A DNA stretch of 64,000 nucleotides from the NCBI GenBank assembly GCA_029204225.1, contig CM055110.1, positions 18,595,501-18,659,500 of the forward strand, read 5' to 3'. Position numbers and translations under genes: made by a program. The notes beneath the pieces were generated by a model. The model was not told where the DNA came from, searched no databases, and saw nothing but the letters and a program-made list of their open reading frames with translations. This document shows, one piece after another, positions 21,138 to 33,100 of the stretch (position 1 is its first letter; each line of letters begins with the position of its first letter). Origin of the DNA: Diphasiastrum complanatum (taxonomy: Eukaryota > Streptophyta > Lycopodiopsida > Lycopodiales > Lycopodiaceae).

Positions 21138-24100
21138 TTGGTTTTTTTACGGGCAATATGGGTATCAGATGAAAGCTCTAATTAAGAGCATAATTACTGT
21201 GTAGTTTGTCGACTATTTCGGGTGCAAGATGGTCCAGTTCAGGTGCATTAATCCATGTTGGGTTCTGTCAAGGATAAAAATTCAAAACTAAACCTCTAGC
21301 CTGTCTGTTATGATCACAAATGGTCCCAGTAAGTGTGTTTTTGCTCAAGGAGTTGGAAGGCCAAGTCATGAAGAGGCCTTACCGTTGAGGGGCGTTGCCC
21401 CCCAAACCCCCCACCGAGGGGCTACCGCCCCCTGAACCCCCTGAGCATTTATTGAAAACCAGAGCAAATAACAACCAAATAGCTATTGAAAATAAGATCT
21501 GTTTGTGCCCCATCTACTGCACTTCTGAGAGGCAAAACGCTGGTTTGACCATTGATCCTTAAAAAAAAAATTCAGCAATAAGCTATTTTTCCAAAAAAAA
21601 AAAAAAAAAATTTTTTTTTTTTTTGCGATTCTGGGAGGAGAAACGCGTGCCCTCATTCTGTGCATAAGAAGGCTGGCGCCCCACCACAACTATTCCATTC
21701 AATTCTATTATGCTAGAGCAATTGCTCAATTCTCCTATGACCTGAATTCTCTCTATGCTTGGTTTTGTGTGAGTGCTAGTAGGACTAGTATCTTCATCTA
21801 GAATTTGTATCACAAATTCTGACATGGTATCAGAGCAGGCTTTTTGGTGAGAGAGAGAGTTTGTTTGCAAGGTTGCAAGAAGATTGTTGGAGGAACTGAT
21901 CGCTGGCAGCTTGTTGGATCGTTGCCTAACCAGAACTGTTTTCTGGTTGATCGCTGAATTGGAATCAAGATTTTGGATTACTGATCGCTGCCTGCCCGCC
22001 AGAATTGTAGATCGCTGAGCTGGAATCAAAGTTTTTATTGTCTAAATCGCTGGGAACTTGCATGCCGAGCTGAGATAGATCTGAATCAGATCGCTGCTGA
22101 CCTGTATCTGAGATCTGATCGCTGGCTAAGTACAACTGTTGGCTGAAGTAAAGTGATCTGATCACTGGCCTACTGCAAGTGTTCGCTGGACCTGCAAACT
22201 CTTTGCTGCCTGATAATCAAATTCTGACAGGTTGATCGCTTCTGGATTGTTGCTGTCTATAGATTGATCACAGGTGCTTTTCAAGACTTGGAGACTTGTT
22301 CAGCTACCTACAGGTAAAAAGGCCATTGGATGCAAGTGGGTCTATAGGACTAAGTACAAATCAGATGGTTCTATAGATAAACATAAGGCAAGATTGGTGG
22401 CAAAAGGTTATGCTCAATAGGAAGGGGTTGACTATGAGGAAACTTTTGCACCAGTTGCTAAGTCTACTACTATGAGAACTGTTTTATCATTGGCAGCTCA
22501 GTTTGGATGGGATATTCAACAAATGGATGTAAAGAGTGCATTCTTGAATGGATTTCTAGAGGAAGAAGTCTACATGGAGCAGCCAGAGGGATACATAGTA
22601 ACAGGACATGAAGACAAGGTTTGCAGGTTGGACAAAGCACTATATGGACTTGAGCAGGCACCCAGGGCGTGGTACACGAGGATTGACACATACTTTGAAG
22701 ATCTTAGCTTTCAGAGAAATAGTTCGGAGCATACACTTTATGTTTTGGTCAAGAATAATCATATTGCTATACTCCCAACGATGTGCTCACACAATTGTTC
22801 TTACACCTCACTTCCTAGGCATGCTCGGTGCATTTAGAAGAGAGTTCGGACAAAAGGTATCCTTGCAAAGCCTCCAATGAAGGAAACTTTATTTCCATTT
22901 TCCCTTAAAGCAGAAACTTTGCTGGAAACTTTGCTGGTAGTAAAGCTCCTTCAACAAGTTAAAACAAACTTACCTATAAAGGTTCATCAGATAAAATGTT
23001 TCCTTGTTTGAACTAAACAAGCAAAAATATCACTTTCAAAAACCAGAATAAAAATCTGTATTTGTTTTTCATCCTACGTTTTGAATGGTAGTTGATTTTA
23101 CTAGTTTTTAGGAATAGCAAGTAAAACACGAAGCATATAGAGCATGTCAAAACATCATGGACTATCATGATTCATCGGTGCCTCAGGCAGGGAAAATCAC
23201 CAGCCAGACCTTTTCTCTGGAAATATATCTGTTTTAGCTCAAAATGGTCAACTAGTGCATAAATTTTCCAAGTTAACAGAGTACATACCGACGTTTCAAC
23301 GGCTGGAATCAAGGATTGTAGAATCTTGGCGACGTTGAATTTGATGTTAGGAACCCTGCAACCACAAAAGCCTTGAACAGCTTAATACCAGACACCATTC
23401 CAAGAATACGCAAACACTTTAACATGTTCTCGTGATGTCGCTCAACTTATTCTTCAAGAGTGTTGTTTGCAACATAATTTCCTGGAAGTGCAAAGAGGGT
23501 GTTCCAAAATAAACATGTGAATTTGATACTCATATAAGCTACTCAGGTTGTCGAATGACAAGTCAGGACAGCTGGGAGAGGCCTTCCTGGACCTCTACTA
23601 TCCGTCATCACCAGCTGTCAAAACTGAATGATTGGGGCTCTTATTATCATCAATCCTAAAAACAAAAGGCATCCATCAGTAACCTTGCTTGTCACTGGTT
23701 GCCCAAAACATAACCGGACAGCAGGCCCCAGCTCAGGACAAAAACGTGGGAATTTCTAAACCTGAGCTTTGGTGTGTTGATCAATGTGCTTCCCAATCCG
23801 TTTTCTTTTTTTACTTCCTCAACAGAGCCCATATGTTTTGATTTGCATGTATAAAAAATAAGTATACCTTTTATATGGAGAGTATCTTTGAGCACACATA
23901 TCAAAAGAAAAAGCTCACACATTGGAAAAATTACATGGCTATTACTTCAGAGAAAGATTGAACTGCCTTAAGAGCCTTTAAACAGGTCATGTATTGAGAA
24001 GAGAACTTGATATGAAATCAGCTCTGTGCACTGTTCTAAACCTCAAATGCGCGTGCACCAGTCTTTATCTTCACAAGTATTGGATGATATTTTTTGACAA

Positions 24101-27100
24101 GTGCTTAGGGTGTCAGAAGCAAGTCATAATGGGAATCCAGATTTCTCATTCAAAGTTTTAGAAAAAAACATACCGATCTTTGGCTGCATTTATGACCACA
24201 GGTAGCATCGTCTGGCAAGTAACCTCAGTACCAACCACTGAAGCTAGCAGTGAGATGGCATATAAGATTGTCATCCGATAGAGGTAGTGAGGGTTATTAA
24301 TCATTTCCAATACCTAGTCATGAACAAACAATCGAAATTTAGCTACTTCAGACTTTTAAAAAAGAAGGCTAATATTCATTGAAGAACACAAGGGAGATGA
24401 TGAGTAAGCATAAATAAGCAACTGCCACCACAAAGGACGAGATATGCCAACCTAATCTCTTTTAGATTAACCCTAATTAGCCCTATTTCAAAGCAAGACA
24501 AACCATGGAAGCATAAAGGCTACAATAATTTCTCTATGTTTAAGCTACACAAGGGAAAGAAACTAAGATGCACCTTCCTTTTTTAGGGATGATGATTCAC
24601 AAAAATCTGGATCATCTTTACGAAGCCTCCCTAGCATCTGGGGGCACACATTACGTGATGGTGATAGCTATGCTTTTGATACACTTGTAAATATGCAGCA
24701 GTATTCCAGGCAGAACTACCTAGGGACTCAAAAGTTCACATCCTGCCTAAAGGCTAAAACCATCTTACATTAAAAAGGGTATCGCTTACTTCATTGTACC
24801 CACAACCTTTAACACTAAAGTTGTAAGCTAGGACAATTTTGGTTCCTTTTGAGTAGTAATTTGAGCGCCTCAAGCCACACCATATAGAGTTTTGAGGCTT
24901 AATATTTTACTGTGTCATACTACAATGTATAGGACTTTATGACCTAGGTTCAAATAGTCAAAGTTTGAAAGCTCATTTAATCTATATAAATATTCCTTGA
25001 CTTGAAATTTTACGCAGCATGATTTGTCACTCAAAATCTCAAAAAGGGTTGGACACGTTATGTGGTATCATAACTAGGGTATGTTGAGGTGAGAAAAAAA
25101 ACCTATAAGATGGAATAAACTTTAGATTTTTTTATTCTATTTTTTCTTGCTAATATTTTGTTTTTGACTAAGAGGAGCAGTGAAAGAAACTTTGTCGTGT
25201 AGACCATGCGCTTGAGCAATATCACTCAAATTGTCATGTTGAAAAAGCAAGCTGGCCTTGAAGTATCTGCAAGTAGTAAATTCTGACTGCAGCTTTCTAA
25301 CATCAAAATTTCATTGACACATCAGTGAATGATTATTTTAGAAAGAAAGTGTGAGTTTATTTTCAGTGATTGGATGAAATATTGAACTCAATGCTCTCAT
25401 GCATGTTGAATGAGTTTGCAACAGAGGCTAGAATACGACTTGATAATCGATAAACTAAAACCTTTGACATTAAAATAGACGTTAGAGTGATACTGCACTC
25501 GTTCTACATTGAAAAGATGTTCTTAATGGATACTTACAGCAGGAAAATTTACAAAGACTTCCTTGTCACTGGCCATCATAGCCGACATCTATCCAGTCAC
25601 TGAAAATCATCCCTATTTCCGACCTCTAACTAGCTTACAATGATCAGGTAATTTGGCTCATGCTTCATTCATTTTTCACTGCAGAAGGACCTAGGCCTTT
25701 TATACTGCAATCGCCCTATATCCAATTGGTTTTCTCTGATTTCCAAACTTGAATAATGCATGAACTCTACCTGTCCAATGGAGAGCCAGAACTCTCCCAA
25801 TACATCATTTAAGCAATACTAGCCTGCATACTATTTTGCTACATCAGCAACTGTCTTGAAGTGCACCACAGTCATAAAAAAGCAGACTCTTGTGTGGCAT
25901 AGTGGGTAGCTTGTGCTTTTAATTACCATCCACAACATGAGACTTCAATGTCCACTATCTTTAAGCCTGCCACGTTATGAAGCTTGTCTTAAGCTGGATG
26001 CAGCATCTAAAATGAGTTAATTACCTGATCTAGGCTGTAGCTATCAATGTTAACAAAAGGAATAAGAAGTGCACAAAAATGCACTATCTAACAGATGGTC
26101 ATGATAAATTACTTGCATGCATGATAAGTGCAAAGGGAATAAATAAGATTTGGCTTAAGTTATTCGATGACACAGGTTTTAACAGAGGCAGTGTATCAAT
26201 GAAGACAGGATACTAACTGCAGTCTTGATTTACTTCAAAGTGAGCTACCAGAAACTGGCACTTTGGAACACTTTGAGCAGACCAGGAAACTTAGCTGAAT
26301 GTAATCTTTACTCATTCATGAAAGATCGAGCAATAAAATATTCCAGATAAGCTTGAGAAATCATATAAACTACATATTTTAAATGTCACGACTTTGGTTC
26401 ATGCATATTTCCAGTGCTACATTAATAGTGAGCTTCACCCACAAACACCAATGAGTTGAATTCAGAAAGCACATAATTCACTATATAGAAAACACACAAT
26501 TCACTGCATAAAATAAGGACGAGGGACTACATCTAGCTATCCCCCAACTTTGTCCAAGTTGCCAGCAGAGAGATCATGTTGAGCAAGAACCTGAGGAATT
26601 ATGTGTTGACAAGTCCATTCAGGTCCAAATTCTTCTGCCAGACGCTTCAAATTATTAGCAGCAGCCTCTCTGATTGAAAATACCTAAAGCACAGCATTCA
26701 ACTTCCCAACAATAAATTTTTGTACAAAAAACTTTGTGAGGTCATACATGTCAAAGTGGAATTTTGCTCAGCTTCTTTGCAAAACTATTTCACAATTGTA
26801 AGCTTCCTAGATCATCAAGCAAAGGTTGACATATATATCTGGGATTTTCTTACTGCCTAAATATCAGAACCAACTTAATCTAAACCCCAGAAAATTACCC
26901 TAGCCACACACCATCCTGAATAAGCCTTATTTGCTCCCAATTAAGCATAAACCAAATAGCAGAATGCAATATGTCTACTTATCTCGCAACGCTCTTTCTA
27001 TTTCTAATTATAACATTCACTTTCATTTGAATTATGTGCCGTCTTCTCCGTTTTATTTTAAATTTTAACCATAGATTCAAACAGTGTTTGAGATGCCAAA

Positions 27101-30100
27101 CATCCTGCATGCAAAATTCCAAATATATCTTTTTCAAGCATGTATGTTCTAATGTGAATGTACATCTTTTCAATGTATTTCAAATTATCACAGGTCTGGG
27201 ATAGCTTGTGTTTTTGACTCAGATTGAGAAAGCCATGTGCTTGTGGGTAAGGATCCGACGCAATCAGAGTGCATAATGCAAGGATTACACTCTAAGCAGA
27301 TGGGGGGGGGGTGCTAGACGTGTGAGAGATCGTTGACAGGGGTGGCACACTCTTTGGTGCTTTCTACAGGGAGAAAAATCAAAAAATAGTTCTAGTTTTG
27401 TTTTCAAGTGGATTGAACTGCAGAATCGAATTGCAGTTTCTTCCTTTTGCTATGATCATGATTCTTACTGCCAGGCAGAGCCTTGTGAGATGTTTTTTGA
27501 AATGTTTTCACTTACATATCGTACTGCAGCATACAAATATTGATTATCTTTAGATTTTTGTTACCTTTTGTAGTTTACTTACTTCTTAGGGTTGTTCTGC
27601 AGTATTTCAATCTATTATTGTCACCCATGAGTTGCACATAGCATGCAATTGTCCTCTTTCCATTTTGTTTCCAAGGACTTTTAGGTCTTTTAAATTTGGC
27701 ACCAGGGTTTTTAGAATTTAGAGCTACTCCAGTTTGTAGTCATGCCTACACTCGGAAGGATATGGTTGGACGTGATTGACAGATCTGAGTCCAGTACAGC
27801 AATTAAGAGACTTGAATACCACTAGGGTGGAAGCCCAAATCTACTCAGCCTCACCAAGCCTAAGAGGAGATCACGGGCATTGAGATATTTTCGTGCATTG
27901 ACAACGTGTCAATGAGGACAAGGCAAGGTTCGAACTTAGGTATGAGGTTTGTGAAATTGCTACTTGGAACTCCATTGGTTGTTGGTAGGGTCATTGCCCT
28001 GCCATTTACAGCACTAGGAATCTCCAAACCATCCAGTCCTCCTGCAAGAGCAACAGCTTCACAAGATCATGTTTATGGGTCACAGATACTGGCAACTAGG
28101 GTGCATGGCAATCTAGAATAGCAGCTGAACTCTCTTCTGCAATAGTAGGCCTTGTAGGCCCTCCTTCTCTGGAGCAGATCCCTCAAGACCATACCCTATC
28201 GTAGCTGGGAAAATCACAGCCCTCATTTTACGACGGAGGTCCTCACCAGGCCTACCTCCGCTGCAACAAAACCTTCCATACTTTAAAGCTAGGACCTTCA
28301 AGCCACCAACACTAAAAGCAGGGCCCTCCAGGTCATCATTTACTGGAGCAGGATGGAGTACTATTGAAGATGAGCAAGAGGCACACAAATGCTATGTTTC
28401 CGAGGCTCACAAGCAAGTATAAAACACACAATTTTGCTCCAAACAACAGGAATGTGAGTACAGGGTTAGACAGCTCTTTGAGACAGCAGTGGGGATCGTC
28501 AGACACTACCTTGAGTTATGGACTCGGTCCATTTACATTTATTTCACTTTATGCATAAGCAGGCCTTGGGCCCCTTTTTATTCATTACTAACACTTAGAC
28601 TTTATGGTTGGCCTTGGGCCTTATTATTCATTATTTGGACATTTGGACATATTACTGGAGAGTGGGGTCTTCTTGGAGGGCGCACTATTATCCCTCCCAG
28701 TTGGGCTCTTGCCACTGAAAGCTTCTTTTTTAGGGCTTCCTTTAGGCTATAAGTAGGGAATCTGTGTCATTTGTTATTCAGCTAATGATATTGATCTCTC
28801 TCGTTAGTCTCCTTAATCTCTCTCTTTCCTGCTTTCTAGGGTTAAGTCTTGCTTATGTGATGCTTTCATAGCTTAGCTCTAGATCAATTGTGGTTGCATT
28901 CGCAACTTGGTATATCAGAGCACTTTCTTGATTGCTGAATTTCAGATCTGATTTTTTGATTGGGCGCCCATTTTCCTTGCTGATTTATTTATTTTTTCTC
29001 TTTGCTGAGGGCTTTCATCTCTTTGCTTCAGCAACATTCAGCACAGTTTGGAGGAGGACCAACTCCCATTAGAGCATTTTCCTTGGCGAAGCTTTAGCGG
29101 ATAGTTAGCGGAAGTACTTCCGCTAAATTTGGTGGCAAAAAAAAATTTTCAACGCCTAAGTCCAACTTGTTTGCAGGCTATCCAACACCCTACTAACCCA
29201 TCACTTTCGTCGATTTTTTCATCAGAGTTCCTTTTCCAGATTTGGTAGAGGCCCTTGTCACTTTTGTCGATTTTCTCCACCGATGTGCTGCCCATTTCGT
29301 GGATTGATTGGAGGCTGTCCAGCGCCCTATTTCATCACCATTTTCAGCGGTTTTTCCATCATTTTGCAAGACATTTGTGGATCTCACTAGCTGCTGCCCA
29401 GCATCCATTTTCAGCTTGGATCTTCAGCATTTTCAGATTGGATCTTCAGCTTTCTCTCTCCACTTGTTTTGCAAATTATCACTATCGTTTGGAGGAGTAC
29501 TGGCGCCCTACTGCTGCCCACCTACTAGCCATTTTCCAGCCCACCATCACCTACTTCCAGCACCCTACTTTACTTTCCGCTTGCTGTCCACAAATCAACC
29601 TATTTGTACTCCTTCCCAGCCCACCCCTGCCTCCACCTTCTACTACTGATTATTCAGCTTTGCTTGCTGGCTGCCTAACCCTCTCTTTTTGGCACTCACC
29701 TGCACTACTTGGTTGTCCATTTTCCAGCCATATACTCCACTACTTGCTACTTATTTCTCTCATTATTTGGTTGCTTTTGCAGGCCCCTCTTATTCTCTAT
29801 TTGGTGGCTGCTCGGTATCTCTCCATTTTACTACCATTTTCAGCACGCTTTCGATTGCAATTGCGAGGTAATACTTACACTATTTGTCATTTCCCTCTTT
29901 TTGTTTCTTTAGCAGGCTTTTTCACGTCTTTTCATTGGTGTACTTGTTGTGACGACTTCTGTCCTCTCCTTCAGTTCGTCCACTTGATTAGTGTCTTGCC
30001 AGGTCCTAATAAGATTCTTGATGCAAATTTTCTCTTAAAGGGTTCTGCTAGGTCAAAGTGGTTTGACTATGTCCATTCTCATCCGCCTATCTCTGAGTGG

Positions 30101-33100
30101 CATGACTTTCTACCAGTACTCCACCTTCTTCGATTCTGTAATTGTTCATCTTGTCGCTCTTACGAGTGGCATTATAGGTCTTGAGAGTTCTACTCCTTCT
30201 GATTCCTCTCGTGAGCATTCTTCCATATGCGAGGTTCCATTTTCTTGTGCATGACAAATAGAGATAGAGTCTGCCTGATTTACTTGAGATAGTTATTGAT
30301 CTACCTGAGCTCGTCATTGTATCCCATAGTGAGCCATTCACCATGTTCACCTTGAAGAATTACAAGACCTAGCTATGGAGTATCTTAACTCAGATGCTAG
30401 ATCAACTATGAAAGCTTGAGAAAACTTGGCTATGGAAATATCACACACAAGGAGAATTGCATGAGCATCTCACAAACTCAAAAGTCTCAAGAAAAAATGA
30501 ATTGCTAGTGAGAGAGAGGAGGGCGTGGGTCCTCCAAATCCCTTGTGAGGCAAGCACCTCCTTTACATGCATGGAAAGTCTAGGTGTCAACCATGGGAGT
30601 GAGCTACTTGGCCAAGTGGGCCACTTGCACTAATTTACATAACTTAACAAAAGGGGGTGTCATGCATTTAATTAAAACATGCCCCATGAGTTATGTACAA
30701 CTTAACTAATGCTTAGCCAAAAGGGGTAAAATAGGCATTACTCTTCAACACCCCCCCTTAATGGCAATTTTATTCAAACTGACACCCAACAAAGTTCTGA
30801 ACTTTTCAAACTTATCTTTACTAAGTGGTTTAGTAAAAATATCAGCTGTTTGGTCGTTGGTGTCGCAATAAACTAGCTCGATCTCCCCATTGTGCACTTT
30901 CTCTCGTATAAAATGCTGGTCCACCTCTATATGTTTTGTCCGTGCATGATAGACTGGATTCCTTGCAAGCTGAATGCAGCTTTGGTTATCACAATGTAAC
31001 AATGTAGGTCTTACTTGAGCAATCTGCATGTCCTCAAGTAGACGGCGTAACCAAATGGCTTCACAGGCAGACCTCGTAGTCGCCCTGTACTCAGCTTCGG
31101 TAGACGATAGAGCAATAGTAGGCTGCTTCTTACTGCACCACGATATAGCCCCTGAACCTAGGCTGAAGCAATAGCCTGTCGTCGATCTCCGATCGTCTCT
31201 ATCACCTGCCCAAACAGAATCTGAATAGCCTTCCAGCTGAAGATTCCCGTCATCCGTGTATCCAATCCCATAAGTCACTGTCCCTCTCACATATCGTAGA
31301 ATCCGCTTGGCTGCCTTCCAATGTGCTTCGGTAGGCTTACACATGTATTGACTTGCGATTCCAACCGCATAAGCAATATCTGGCCTGGTGGTAGTAAGGT
31401 AAATCAGGCTGCCCACTAACTGACGATAGAGCGTCTCATCTGCAAATGCTGGACCATCATCTTTTGATGGCTTGTTGCTTGCATCCATGGGTGTGCTGAT
31501 TGGTTTGCTTTCTTGCATGTTAAACTTCTTCAATAATTTCTGTGCATACTTTGCCTGTGAGATAAAAAGACAACGCTTTCCTTTCCAAACTTCAACTCCT
31601 AGGCAATAGTGTAGCAAACCCAAATCTTTCATTTCAAACTCATTAGAAAGATTCTTCTTAACACAAGCAATAAGCTTCTTATTGCTTCCCGTGATGAGTA
31701 GATCATCCACATAGAGCACAACAACCACAAAGTCTTCTCCTTCCCTGAAGACATAAAGATTGCAATCAGACTTACTCTTCTCAAACCCTTGCCTTGCAAA
31801 GTACTCATCAATTCGGCTATACCAAGCCCTTGGCGCCTGTTTGAGCCCATACAAGGCTTTCCTAAGCCTGCAAACCAGATTCTCCTTGCCTGTTATTTCA
31901 AATCCCTGCGGTTGTTCCATATAAACCTCCTCCTGTAGGTGCCCATTAAGAAAGGCACTCTTGACATCCATTTGATGGACATCCCAATCAAAATATGAGG
32001 CTATAGCCAAAACGGTCCTGATAGATGTCATTTTAGCAACAGGTGCGAATGTCTCATCATAGTCTAGCCCCTCTTGCTGAGCATAGCCTTTCGCCACCAA
32101 CCTTGCCTTGTACTTGTCCACTGTTCCATTGGCATGAAACTTGGTCTTATAGACCCACTTGTAACCTATTGGTTGCTTCCCTTCTGGCAATGTAGTGAGC
32201 TCCCATGTGTCATTCTTGACAATGGAGTCGTACTCCTCCTGCATGGCATGTTGCCATACCTTTTCTCTCACGGCTTCGTGAAAGAATTGTGGCTCATCTG
32301 CATTCAGAATAGTGGACATAAGAGCAAAGTTAGTCTCTTGTCTCTCATGAGACCTAAGAGATCTTCTGACACCCTGTTCACTGCTCTCTCCTTCTTCAAT
32401 CATTTGACCTTCTTTGATTGTTTCCCAATACCACCTAGGTAGCTTCTTCCTAGCAGTAGGTGATGTGGATGGTGACCACGTATCCCATGGTACTGTTTTA
32501 GTCTTCCGTTTGTCCCCAACTTCTGCTTCTGGTACTTGGCCAAAAAGAGGTCTCGAACTAGTAGGTTCGATTTCCTGTTGTTGCTCCTGCACTTGAGGCT
32601 TACGAGACTCTTGACTAGGATCCTCATCCGTGGAATCAATCAAGGGTATGAACTCAGTAATTCCTTCCTTCTCCTGCTCCTGTATCTTGGGTGCATGCTC
32701 TTCATCAAAGATGACATCTCGACTTAGGATCTTCCTCCTGTTTTCGAGATCATATAGCACATAAGCTTTCTCACCTTCACTATACCCAAGAAAGACACAC
32801 TTTACGGATTTTGCATCAAGTTTCTTCCGCAAGTCCTTTGGTATATGTGCATATGCTGTACACCCAAATACTCGAAGGCTGCCCACTTTGGGCTTCTTGC
32901 CACTATATGCCTCTTCTGGCGTGATTCCTTCAACTGCTTTGGTTGGACTTCTATTCAATAGAAAAACAGCAGTTGCTACCGCTTCTGCCCAAAAGGAATT
33001 TGGCAACCCCTTTGCCTTGAGCATGCTCCTCGCACACTCAACTATAGACCTGTTTTTCCGCTCAGCCACACCGTTTTGCTGCGGTGTATGTGGAGCAGTA

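Larger units (their letters stand above)
21650..22780 (+). mobile_element. Truncated copia element: LTR end, primer site, leader and RT piece
   Basis: An LTR end (...TTCTGACA at 21824) is followed at once by the primer site TGGTATCAGAGC (21825-21836), a leader with repeated GATCGCTG motifs, and then directly by reverse transcriptase. Gag, protease and integrase are deleted, and the 3' half and 3' LTR are missing. The left end of the LTR could not be placed (start approximate). Confidence 0.7.

Noticed and set aside
21003-21255. Dispersed repeat as a hammerhead-ribozyme or Penelope-type element
   Set aside because: I could not find the conserved CTGATGA...GAAA core; the idea has no sequence support.
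21897-22245. GATCGCTG series as a CRISPR-like array
   Set aside because: Repeats are 8 bp, imperfect and irregularly spaced, in a plant retroelement leader.
29255-30184. 309-codon open frame as a novel gene
   Set aside because: Translation is dominated by residues expected from a T/C-rich strand, with no domain, inside a retroelement leader. Listed only as a doubtful frame.
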